This document shows positions 44,632-52,381 of a stretch of 64,000 nucleotides of DNA, one piece after another. The position numbers and the translations under genes are program-made. The notes under the pieces were generated by a model. The model saw only the letters and a list, made by a program, of their open reading frames with translations, was not told where the DNA came from and made no database searches. Origin of the DNA: Streptomyces griseus (GTDB taxonomy: Bacteria > Actinomycetota > Actinomycetes > Streptomycetales > Streptomycetaceae); contig NZ_UAVD01000012.1 of assembly GCF_900460065.1 (NCBI RefSeq), positions 88,338 through 152,337 of the forward strand, read 5' to 3'. Every line of letters starts with the position of its first letter. The first letter of the stretch is position 1.

Positions 44632-45525
44632 GTCAGTTCGCCTCATGAGGCTCATCATCGGATCTTCCAGGAGAATCCGGGTTTATTCGCCAGTGCCTTC
44701 CGCACCTTGGGCATTCCCTTTCCGGAGCCCGTCGCGGTGTCGCTCATGGACACGGATCTCACGGAGATCAGACCGCTCGAACGGCACGTGGACACGCTGC
44801 TGCGCATTGATCTCGTCGACGGGGGCTCCCTGTTGCTGGCGATCGAGGCTCAGGGCAGGAAGGACCCGGACAAGCGCAGCAGCTGGGCGTACTACCTCGC
44901 CCACCTCTACGCGAAGTTCCGCTATCCGTGTGTGCTCCTGGTCGTCTGCCGGGACAAGGGGACGGCGGAGTGGGCGTCAGAGCCGATTCGTATCGGTCTG
45001 GACAAGCACCCGAGCCTGGTCGCCCTCCCCTTGGTGCTCGGGCCGCACAACGTACCGATGGTCACGGACGCGGCCACGGTGGCCGACGACATCCCGATGG
45101 CTGTCTTCTCGGCGATCACTCATAGTAACGATCACGACATCGCTGCCATACTGGAGGCTCTTGCCGAGGCGCTCCGGGCCACGGACGCCGACGCCGCAGC
45201 GGTCTTCGCCGAATTCACCGAGGCGGGTCTGGGAGCCACCCCGGCCCGGGAGATCTGGAGGAACCTGATGGGCACTGGTCTCAGTCACTTCCGCGGCTTC
45301 GTCGCCGAGAGCTTCCGCGACGAAGGCCGCGTCGAAGGCCGGGTCGAAGGCCGGGTCGAAGGCCGCGGCGAGGACATTCTGCGGATTCTCGCGGTGCGCG
45401 GTGTCGCGGTGCCCGAGGAAGCACGGCAGAGGATCGCCGGCTGCAAGGATCTCGCGGTGCTCGACGTGTGGTTCGAGCGGGCCATCACGGCGACGACGGT
45501 TGACGCGGTGCTCGCGGAGAGCTGA
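44629..45525 (+). CDS. Rpn/YhgA-like PD-(D/E)XK nuclease family protein with TTA codon
   Basis: The 298-residue protein matches the Rpn/YhgA family: the start SSPHEAHHRIFQENPGLFAS and the nuclease core LLRIDLVDGGSLLLAIEAQG followed by RKDPDKRSSWAYYLAHLYAK, where D and E-x-Q/K fit PD-(D/E)XK metal ligands. E. coli relatives promote recA-independent recombination. A C-terminal segment carries four 12-base DNA repeats (45322-45369) that encode EGRV repeats. Codon 19 (44683-44685) is TTA, the rare leucine codon read by bldA tRNA, which would couple its translation to development. Sequence is less GC-rich than neighbours. Confidence 0.8.
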   Translation: MVSSPHEAHHRIFQENPGLFASAFRTLGIPFPEPVAVSLMDTDLTEIRPLERHVDTLLRIDLVDGGSLLLAIEAQGRKDPDKRSSWAYYLAHLYAKFRYPCVLLVVCRDKGTAEWASEPIRIGLDKHPSLVALPLVLGPHNVPMVTDAATVADDIPMAVFSAITHSNDHDIAAILEALAEALRATDADAAAVFAEFTEAGLGATPAREIWRNLMGTGLSHFRGFVAESFRDEGRVEGRVEGRVEGRGEDILRILAVRGVAVPEEARQRIAGCKDLAVLDVWFERAITATTVDAVLAES

Positions 45526-45766
45526 CCGCCGGGTTCGTCCCGCGGCCGTGGCCCCGCGCACGGCTCGACGAGGCCCGGTGTCCGGGGGACGGTCGGCCCG
45601 GTTCAGTCGGCCACGGCCACGGCCACGGCCTCGGTGGCGGCGAACGGCGGGGCTTCGGGAGGGGGGTGACCGTCACGAGGGCCAGGCCCGCGCGACGGCA
45701 CACCCGTGCGAAGTCGTCGCCGTACCGCCACTCCGTCCGGGCGCGCGGGCCCGCGCCACGGCTCAC
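45485..45766 (-). CDS. possible small ORF coupled to the response regulator
   Basis: A GTG at 45766 overlaps the response regulator stop (GTGA), and the first 50 residues include a plausible protein segment (EWRYGDDFARVCRRAGLALV), but the rest is low-complexity Pro/Arg. It overlaps the 3' end of the Rpn-like gene on the opposite strand. It may be a decayed or spurious frame; I list it with low confidence because of the coupling geometry. Confidence 0.25.
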   Translation of the reverse strand: MSRGAGPRARTEWRYGDDFARVCRRAGLALVTVTPLPKPRRSPPPRPWPWPWPTEPGRPSPGHRASSSRARGHGRGTNPAVSSPRAPRQPSSP

Positions 45767-46407
45767 GGCAGCAGGCGCTGCTCCTTCGCCACCGACACCG
45801 CGCCCGCGCGCGTGTCGACGCCGAGCTTGTCGTAGATCCGGCCCAGGTGGGTCTTGACCGTGGCCTCGCTGATGAACAGGGCGCGGGCGATGTCGCGGTT
45901 GCCGAGGCCCTGGGAGAGCTGGGCCAGGATGTCGCGTTCGCGGTCGGTGAGGCCGGGGCGGGGGCTGCGCATCCGGGCCATGACCCGGCTGGCGACGGGG
46001 GCCGAGAGCGTGGTGCGGCCCTGGGCGGCGGACCGGATCGCGGCGAACAGTTCCTCCGGGCGTTCCGCCTTCAGCAGGTAGCCGGTCGCCCCCGCCTCGA
46101 TGGCCCGGGTGATGTCGGCGTCGGTGTCGTACGTGGTCAGCACCAGGACGTGGACCGTGCCGTCGGCCGCGATGCGGCGGGTCGCCTCGACGCCGTCGAT
46201 GCCCTCGCCGAGCTGGAGGTCCATCAGGACGACGTCCGGGGTGAGCCGGGCGGCGAGCACCACGGCCTCCTCGCCGCTGCCTGCCTCGCCGACGACCTCG
46301 ATGTCCGGTTCGCTGCCGAGGAGGGCGAGCAGTCCGGCCCGGACGACCACGTGGTCGTCGCAGAGCAGGATGCGCACGGGGGGCGTCTGCGGGGCCTGGC
46401 CGGTCAT
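45763..46407 (-). CDS. NarL/LuxR-type response regulator (SenR-like)
   Basis: The 214-residue regulator has a receiver domain (ILLCDDHVVVRAGLLALLGS, phospho-aspartate in DVVLMDLQLG, lysine in YLLKAERPEEL) and a LuxR helix-turn-helix (LTDRERDILAQLSQGLGNRD, VKTHLGRIYDKLG). It is coupled to the upstream kinase by a four-base overlap. Next to an HbpS-like gene it resembles SenR of S. reticuli, which controls haem and redox genes (cpeB-furS, hbpS) with SenS. The identification rests on synteny as well as domains. Confidence 0.9.
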   Translation of the reverse strand: MTGQAPQTPPVRILLCDDHVVVRAGLLALLGSEPDIEVVGEAGSGEEAVVLAARLTPDVVLMDLQLGEGIDGVEATRRIAADGTVHVLVLTTYDTDADITRAIEAGATGYLLKAERPEELFAAIRSAAQGRTTLSAPVASRVMARMRSPRPGLTDRERDILAQLSQGLGNRDIARALFISEATVKTHLGRIYDKLGVDTRAGAVSVAKEQRLLP

Positions 46408-47972
46408 GCGGGGTCCTCCGGGGCGGTGAGGGCGGTGGGCGCGAGCGGGATCGCGGCCGAGAGGACCGTGCCCTCGCCCGGGGCCGACTCGATGGTGAGC
46501 GATCCGCCGAGCTGGTGCACGCGGGCGCGGATCGCGGGCAGCCCGTGGCCGCGCACGGTGTCGGGGCCGCGGACGGTCGCGGGCTCCGCGGTGAAGCCGC
46601 GGCCGTTGTCGCCGATGTCCAGGACCACCCGGTCGTCGAGGTGGGTCAGGGTCAGCCCGGCGGCGGTGGCCCCGGAGTGCTCCCGCACATTGGCCAGGGC
46701 CCCCTGGGCGATGCGCAGCAGTGCGGACTGCACCCGGTCCGGCAGCGGGGCCCCCGGGGTGCCCTCCACATGGCAGTGGACGGTGAGCGCGCCCTCCGCC
46801 TGGGCGCTCTCGCGGGCCGCCAGGGTGCGCAGGGCCGCCTCCAGGCCGCCGCCCTGCGCCAGGTCGGCGGGGGCCAGGTCGTGGACGAAGCGGCGGGCCT
46901 CGGCGAGATTGCGTTCCGCGATGCCGGTGGCCGTACGGACATGGCGGCGGGCCGCTTCCGGGTCGGCGCCCCAGGTGCGGTCGGCCGCCTGGAGCAGCAT
47001 CTGCTGGCTGGACAGGCCCTGCGCCAGGGTGTCGTGGATCTCCATGGAGAGCCGCTGGCGCTCGGCGAGGGTTCCCTCGCGCCGCTCGGTGGCGGCCAGT
47101 TCGCGCCGGGTGCGCAGCAGGTCGTCGATCAGCTCGCGCTGCCGGGCCGCCAGCTCCCGTTGGCGTACGGCCTGGCGCTGCATATGGACGAAGACGGCCG
47201 TCGCCACGGCGGCGACGGCGGGCGGGGCGAGGACCAGGTTCGGGTCGAACCCCTCTGCCAGGCGCAGTTGGGCGGCCACGACGAACGCGGTGAGCAGGGC
47301 GACCAGGGCGAGGGCCGCGCGCGGCGGCAGGATGCGCAGCCCGGTGTAGAACAACGGCACCGCGCACCACGCGAAGCTCGGCGCGAGCACGACCAGCACC
47401 ATCCAGACGAGGACGAGCACGCCGAGCCAGGCGAGCCTGCGCGGGGTGGGGCGCGAACCCAGGACGGGTCCCAGGAGGTACAGCACCGCCAGGGTGATCG
47501 ACAGGGCGATGATCCACGGGGTGCGGGCCTCCCCGGGGTGGCGCATCAGGAACCGGGTCAGCGAGGCGCCGAGCAGCAGGAAGAACGCGGCGTGCATGAG
47601 GAACGCCAGCCAGCGGGCGTCGGGGTCCGCCCCGAACCCCGTGTCGGAGTCGGCGCCGGAAGCCGGACCGGAGCCGGCGGCGGCACCCGGGCCGGAGGCG
47701 GCATCCGGGCCGGAGGCGGCATCCGGGCCGGAGGCGGCATCCGGGCCCGGGCGGGGGTCGGTGCCCGAACCCCGGCCGGGGGCCGTGCCCGGTCCCGGGC
47801 CCAGGTGCGGGTCAGCGTTCGGTCCCGGGCCGAGGTGCGGGTCGGTGTCCGGTGCCACGCCAGGGGCCGGTCCCGGCCCCGGCCCGGAACCGGGACCCCG
47901 GTCGGCACTCCTGTCGGGTACCGGTCCGGGGCCGCCCCGCTCCGAGGCCCGCGGATCGCTCCGGTGCTCCAC
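46404..47972 (-). CDS. sensor histidine kinase, HisKA_3 type (SenS-like)
   Basis: The 522-residue kinase has a long Gly/Pro/Ala/Asp N-terminus (residues 1-110), partly built from 18-base repeats, then about five membrane segments (residues about 115-290), the HisKA_3 histidine in RLSMEIHDTLAQGLSSQ, and an HATPase with GDNGRGF and GHGLPAIRARV. Relatives near HbpS sense haem or redox stress by direct contact with the secreted HbpS protein. It starts with GTG after AGGTAGAAG and runs into the response regulator gene. The repeat-rich N-terminus is unusual. Confidence 0.88.
   Translation of the reverse strand: MEHRSDPRASERGGPGPVPDRSADRGPGSGPGPGPAPGVAPDTDPHLGPGPNADPHLGPGPGTAPGRGSGTDPRPGPDAASGPDAASGPDAASGPGAAAGSGPASGADSDTGFGADPDARWLAFLMHAAFFLLLGASLTRFLMRHPGEARTPWIIALSITLAVLYLLGPVLGSRPTPRRLAWLGVLVLVWMVLVVLAPSFAWCAVPLFYTGLRILPPRAALALVALLTAFVVAAQLRLAEGFDPNLVLAPPAVAAVATAVFVHMQRQAVRQRELAARQRELIDDLLRTRRELAATERREGTLAERQRLSMEIHDTLAQGLSSQQMLLQAADRTWGADPEAARRHVRTATGIAERNLAEARRFVHDLAPADLAQGGGLEAALRTLAARESAQAEGALTVHCHVEGTPGAPLPDRVQSALLRIAQGALANVREHSGATAAGLTLTHLDDRVVLDIGDNGRGFTAEPATVRGPDTVRGHGLPAIRARVHQLGGSLTIESAPGEGTVLSAAIPLAPTALTAPEDPA
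47691..47744. repeat. three perfect tandem 18-bp repeats in the kinase N-terminus
   Basis: The unit GCCGGAGGCGGCATCCGG occurs three times without a mismatch at 47691, 47709 and 47727. It encodes repeated GPDAAS in the kinase leader, so copy number may vary in frame. Confidence 0.85.
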
Positions 47973-48242
47973 CTTCTACCTCGTGTTCCGTCTCGCCCGA
48001 TCCCGCTGAGACCCTGCTGACCTGCGCGGATCTTCCATGGTGACCCGATCCGGCCCCCTGCGCATCAACCGATCGGCCGACAGGGGCATCGGCCGACCCG
48101 CGCCTCGCCTCCAGCCGGTACGTCGACCGTACGGGGCCGGATCCGCCGGGAGGATCGATGGCAGAGCGAAACGCCCGGACCGACTCCGGGCCGCCCCGCA
48201 CACCGAACCACCGGGCCGCCCCCGGATCACCAAGGAGCCACC

Positions 48243-48800
48243 ATGAAGAAGCTGTCGCTGCGCACCCGTGTCGTCACCGGCGCCGTGGCCGTCGCCGCCC
48301 TCGGGGCCGGCACGTTCGGCGCCATGTCCGCGAGCGCCTCCTCCCCGGCCGCCGCCCCCGCCGCCGCGGTCAAGGCCGACACGAGCAACCGGAACCTCCA
48401 GCAGACGACGCACCTGACCGTGGCCGCCGCCACCAAGGCCGCGCAGGCCACGCTGGACGCGGCGAAGAAGGAGAACCAGCGGATCTCCGTCGCGGTCGTC
48501 GACCGCAACGGCAACACCATCGTCTCCCTGCGCGGCGACGGCGCGGGCCCGCAGTCCCCCGAGTCCGCGGTGAAGAAGGCGTACACCGCCGTCTCCTGGA
48601 ACGCGCCCACCTCCGAGCTGGTCAAGCGCCTGGAGCAGGCCCCGAACCTGAAGGACATCCCTGGCACTCTGTTCCTCGGGGGCGGTGCCCCGGTGCAGGT
48701 CAAGGGCGCCCCGGTGGCCGGTATCGGTGTGGCCGGCGCGCCCAGCGGCGACCTGGACGAGAAGTTCGCCAAGGCGGGCGCCGCGGCCCTCGCCCGGTAG
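48243..48800 (+). CDS. secreted GlcG/HbpS family haem-binding-type protein
   Basis: The 185-residue protein has a Sec or Tat-like signal peptide (MKKLSLRTRVVTGAVAVAAL to about residue 34, with ASASS cleavage region) and a GlcG/HbpS domain (LTVAAATKAAQATLDAAKKE, SVAVVDRNGNTIVSLRGDGA, GGGAPVQVKGAPVAGIGVAG). S. reticuli HbpS binds haem and iron and acts on the sensor kinase SenS. It is divergent from a SenS-like kinase here, the same arrangement. No clear haem-ligand histidine is required by sequence alone, so binding is inferred. Confidence 0.88.
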   Translation: MKKLSLRTRVVTGAVAVAALGAGTFGAMSASASSPAAAPAAAVKADTSNRNLQQTTHLTVAAATKAAQATLDAAKKENQRISVAVVDRNGNTIVSLRGDGAGPQSPESAVKKAYTAVSWNAPTSELVKRLEQAPNLKDIPGTLFLGGGAPVQVKGAPVAGIGVAGAPSGDLDEKFAKAGAAALAR

Positions 48801-48806
48801 CCGCCC

Positions 48807-48866
48807 TCCGCACGGGCACGGCCGAATCCGCACGGGCACGGCCGAGACATCCGCACAGGCACCGCC
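48807..48866. repeat. three imperfect 20-bp repeats between hbpS-like and ankyrin genes
   Basis: The unit CCGCACGGGCACGGCCGA occurs twice (from about 48808 and 48828) and a third, altered copy follows at about 48851. They lie just before the ankyrin gene's ATG. Confidence 0.6.
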
Positions 48867-48881
48867 GGGAACGGAGTACCC

Positions 48882-49478
48882 ATGAACGCCCTCGATCACG
48901 ACCTGCTCACCGCCGCAGGCACCGGCGACACCGACCGCGTGCGCACCGCGATCGAGGGCGGTGCCCGGGTCGACGTCCGCGACGAGGAGTCGCGTACGCC
49001 GCTGCTCCTCGCGGTCCTCGGCGACCACGTCGAGGCGGCCCGGCTGCTCGTGGCCGCCGGGGCCGACCCGAACGCGCAGGACCGGCGCGAGGAGAGCCCG
49101 TGGCTGGCCACCGGCGTCACCGGCAGCGTCGCGATGCTGCACGTCCTGCTGCCGGCCGGACCGGACCTGGCCCTGCGCAACCGGTTCGGCGGGGTCTCCC
49201 TCATCCCGGCGAGCGAACGCGGCCACGTCGGTTACGTACGGGAGGTGCTCCGGGCCACCGACATCGACGTCGACCACGTCAACCGGCTCGGCTGGACCGC
49301 CCTGCTGGAGGCGGTGATCCTCGGCGAGGGCGGGCTCGCGCACCAGCAGGTCGTGGAGCTGCTGCTCGCGGCCGGGGCGACGCGGGACCTGCCCGACCGC
49401 GACGGGGTGACGCCCCTGGCCCACGCCGAACGGCGCGGTTTCACCGAGCTGGCCGCCCTGCTGCGGGACGCCGCGTGA
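48882..49478 (+). CDS. ankyrin repeat protein
   Basis: The 198-residue protein contains about five ankyrin units, each with the G-x-TPL/L-x-x-A pattern (ARVDVRDEESRTPLLLAVLG, AARLLVAAGADPNAQDRRE, LGWTALLEAVILGEGGLAHQ, LLLAAGATRDLPDRDGVTPL). Such repeats mediate protein-protein contact. It has no signal peptide and ends by overlapping the next gene (GTGA), so the ankyrin protein and the downstream secreted propeller are coupled. The partner is unknown. Confidence 0.9.
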   Translation: MNALDHDLLTAAGTGDTDRVRTAIEGGARVDVRDEESRTPLLLAVLGDHVEAARLLVAAGADPNAQDRREESPWLATGVTGSVAMLHVLLPAGPDLALRNRFGGVSLIPASERGHVGYVREVLRATDIDVDHVNRLGWTALLEAVILGEGGLAHQQVVELLLAAGATRDLPDRDGVTPLAHAERRGFTELAALLRDAA

Positions 49479-50791
49479 CCGGCGGCCACGGCCTCCGCGC
49501 CGCCCTCCGCGGGACCTTTCCGACCAGCGGTCCCCGTGCCGCCGTCCGCGCCCCGGGCCGGGGCGGGGGCTCCCCGGCCTCCTTTGGCCCCCGCGCCGAC
49601 CCGCGGCCTCCCGCCGCCCGCGTCCGGCGCCTCGCCCTCGGGCTCGTCGCCGCCGCCCTGCTCGCCGGGTGCTCGGCCGGCCCGACCGAGGCGTCCCCGG
49701 ACACCCCGGACACCCCGGACACCCCGGCCCCGTCGTCCGCCGAGGCGGGCCCCGCGGCGACCCCCGACCCCTCCCGCACCCCCACCGGCCGCACCCCCGA
49801 CGGCACCCTCCTCGTCGCCGACTTCGGCAGCGACACCGTGACCTTCGTCGACCCCGGGGAGGACGGGTCCGGGAGGGGCGGGGCCCCCATCGCCTCGGTG
49901 GAGGTCGGCACCGCGCCCTACGGCCTCGTCGTCGGCGAGGACGGGCGGGCCTGGGTCGCCACCGCCGAGGGCGTCGCCGTCGTCGACACCCGGGAGCGGA
50001 CCCGGCTCGCGCTCGTCCCGTACGCAACGGAGTCCGGCCCGGTCACCACCGGCGAGTACCGGGGTGGCGGCATGGGCATCGCCCTGGCCCCGGACGGGGA
50101 ACACGTCTACGTCGGGGTCAACGTGCCCGGCGGCGACGGCGCGGTCGAGGTCATCGACACCGCGACCCGCGAGGTCACCGGCACGGCCCCCGTCGGCATG
50201 CGCCCCTTCGACGTGGACGTGTCCCCGGACGGCCGCGAGGTGTACGCCACCGATCACGACTCCTTCGACGTCACGGCGGTCGACGCCGACTCGCTGAAGA
50301 CCCGGCGCATGGAAGTCGCGCCGTACGGCACGGAGGGCGGGCTCGGCTCCTGGCTGAAGCCGCACTACGCCGTCGTACGCCCCGGGGACGGCAAGCTGCT
50401 GCTGCCGTTCGAGGGGGAGCGGCTCGCGGTCCTCGACCCGCGCACCGGGAAGGTGACGATCGAGCGGATGACCGCCGACACCCACCAGCACGGCGCGGCC
50501 CTCGCCCCCGACGGCACCCTTCTCGTGGTGGGCACTGGTCCGATCGGCCCGGACGACGAGGACCCCTCGCTCACGGTCCGTTCCCCGAACGGCGAGGAGC
50601 GGGTCGTCCCGCTGGAGGGGCCGCACGAGGACGTGGCGGTGTCGAAGGACGGCCGCACGGCGTACGTGACCGGCGGCTTCACCCGTGACGGGTACTGGAA
50701 CGGCATCACGGTCGTCGGCCTGGACGAGGGGAGCGGCGAGCCGGTCCGCCTGGAGGCGGGCAACCGACCGCTCGGGATCGCCATCCTCTGA
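49475..50791 (+). CDS. secreted beta-propeller lipoprotein (YVTN/YncE-like)
   Basis: The 438-residue protein has a long N-terminus with the lipobox ALLAGC near residue 66, a Pro/Thr/Asp linker (PDTPDTPDTPAP) and then a seven-blade-size beta-propeller with repeated blades (LLVADFGSDTVTFVDPGEDG, GIALAPDGEHVYVGVNVPGG, VDVSPDGREVYATDHDSFDV, GAALAPDGTLLVVGTGPIG). YVTN/YncE-type propellers are extracellular and bind partners or DNA; no catalytic residues are seen. The GTG start overlaps the ankyrin stop. The lipobox lies unusually far from the start, so an internal start near 49625 may be used in vivo. Confidence 0.82.
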   Translation: MTGGHGLRAALRGTFPTSGPRAAVRAPGRGGGSPASFGPRADPRPPAARVRRLALGLVAAALLAGCSAGPTEASPDTPDTPDTPAPSSAEAGPAATPDPSRTPTGRTPDGTLLVADFGSDTVTFVDPGEDGSGRGGAPIASVEVGTAPYGLVVGEDGRAWVATAEGVAVVDTRERTRLALVPYATESGPVTTGEYRGGGMGIALAPDGEHVYVGVNVPGGDGAVEVIDTATREVTGTAPVGMRPFDVDVSPDGREVYATDHDSFDVTAVDADSLKTRRMEVAPYGTEGGLGSWLKPHYAVVRPGDGKLLLPFEGERLAVLDPRTGKVTIERMTADTHQHGAALAPDGTLLVVGTGPIGPDDEDPSLTVRSPNGEERVVPLEGPHEDVAVSKDGRTAYVTGGFTRDGYWNGITVVGLDEGSGEPVRLEAGNRPLGIAIL

Positions 50792-50938
50792 AGCGGGGCC
50801 GCCCGTTCTTCCCCCGAGGCGGGCGGCTCCCTCCGGTCCGGGCACCGGTGTTCCGACATCCGGGGCGTGTTCCGACAAGGAGCGCCGTCCGCCCGCCGAG
50901 CAGGCGGCAGTCCGACGACAGGACCTAGGATCCATCGG

Positions 50939-52354
50939 GTGAATCGCCCTCGCCCGGTCCGGCGGCGCACCGCCCGCACCCCCCTGCTGCCGGCCCTCGC
51001 CCTGGCTCTCCTCGCAGGGGGCTGCACGGGGGGCGTCGAGGGGACCCCGGGCGCGGCCGGACTGCGCGACCCGTACTTCCCGGGGCTCGGCAACGGCGGC
51101 TACGACGTCACCCACTACGGCCTGGAGCTCGACGTCGACCCGGCCGGAGACCGGCTGCGCGGCACGGCCACGATCACCGCCCGCGCCACCCAGGACCTGA
51201 GCGCCTTCCACCTGGACCTCGCCGGGCTCGACGTGGAGAGCGCCGCGGTCGAGGGCCGCCCGGCCGCCGTGAACCGCGCCGGCAAGGAGCTGACGCTGCG
51301 ACCGGCGGCCGACGTGGAGGACCGGTTGCGCGAGGGGCGCACGTTCACCGCCGTCGTGCGCTACTCCGGATCCCCGGAGACGATTACCGACCCGGACGGG
51401 TCGGAGGAGGGCTGGCTGCGGACGGCGGACGGCGCGGTCGCCCTCGGCGAACCGGCCGGCTCCATGGCCTGGTTCCCCGGCAACCACCACCCGAGCGACA
51501 AGGCCGCGTACGACATCGAGGTCACCGTCCCCGATCCGCTGAAGGCGGTCTCCAACGGGCAGTTGGTCGCCCGGCGCACGGAGGACGGGCGCACCGCCTA
51601 CCACTGGCGGACCACCGAGCCGATGGCGAGCTATCTGGCGACCGTGGCCGTCGGCCGGTTCACCACCGAGCAGGCGCGCACCGCCGAGGGCATCCGCCTG
51701 TTCACCGCCGTGGATCCCGCGTCGGCGGCGGCGAGCGAGGACGTGCTGGAGCGGATCCCCGAGGTGCTGGCGTGGTCGCGGGCCAGGTTCGGGCCGTACC
51801 CCTTCACCTCCGCCGGGGCGATCGTGGAGCGCACGGGCGATGCGACGTACGCCCTGGAGACCCAGAACCGGCCCGTCTTCCCCGGCCCGCCCGACACCGG
51901 CCTCCTCGTCCACGAGCTGGCCCACCAGTGGTTCGGGAACTCCGTCACCCCGAAGACCTGGCAGGACATGTGGCTGAACGAGGGCTTCGCCACGTACGCG
52001 GAGTGGCTCTGGGCCGCCGACCACGACGGCGTACCGGTGGGGGAGAGCTTCGACGAGGCGTACGAGGACGACGCCAACTGGGCGTTCCCGCCCGCGGACC
52101 CGCCCACCGCAGCCGAACTGTCCGAGCCGCCGGTCTACGGGCGCGGGGCCATGGTCGTGCACCGGATCCGGCTCGCGACGGGCGACGACCGGGCGTTCTT
52201 CGCGCTGGTGCGGGGCTGGACGGAGAAGTACCGGCACGCCAACGCCTCCACCGACGACTTCACCGCGTACGTGGAGGCGGAGACCGGCCAGGAACTCGGC
52301 GGGCTGTGGGACGACTGGCTGTACGGCGGAAGCCGGCCCGCTCGGGAGGGCTGA
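50939..52354 (+). CDS. secreted M1 family metallopeptidase (lipoprotein)
   Basis: The 471-residue zinc aminopeptidase has a signal peptide ending in the lipobox LAGGC, the N-terminal beta-domain (YDVTHYGLELDVDPAGDRLR), and catalytic HELAHQWFG (H325, E326, H329) with the third ligand E348 in WLNEGFATYAEW. It lacks the classical GAMEN motif, having TYALETQNRP before the zinc site, as in a group of secreted Streptomyces M1 peptidases. It should trim peptides outside the cell. It is preceded by 147 bases that hold a promoter; the next gene is convergent. Confidence 0.92.
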   Translation: MNRPRPVRRRTARTPLLPALALALLAGGCTGGVEGTPGAAGLRDPYFPGLGNGGYDVTHYGLELDVDPAGDRLRGTATITARATQDLSAFHLDLAGLDVESAAVEGRPAAVNRAGKELTLRPAADVEDRLREGRTFTAVVRYSGSPETITDPDGSEEGWLRTADGAVALGEPAGSMAWFPGNHHPSDKAAYDIEVTVPDPLKAVSNGQLVARRTEDGRTAYHWRTTEPMASYLATVAVGRFTTEQARTAEGIRLFTAVDPASAAASEDVLERIPEVLAWSRARFGPYPFTSAGAIVERTGDATYALETQNRPVFPGPPDTGLLVHELAHQWFGNSVTPKTWQDMWLNEGFATYAEWLWAADHDGVPVGESFDEAYEDDANWAFPPADPPTAAELSEPPVYGRGAMVVHRIRLATGDDRAFFALVRGWTEKYRHANASTDDFTAYVEAETGQELGGLWDDWLYGGSRPAREG

Positions 52355-52381
52355 CCGGCTTCCGTTCTCCCTACGGCCGGG

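Noticed and set aside
49232..52237. A 1001-codon minus-strand frame
   Set aside because: It is antisense to the ankyrin, propeller and M1 peptidase genes; no domain is recognisable.
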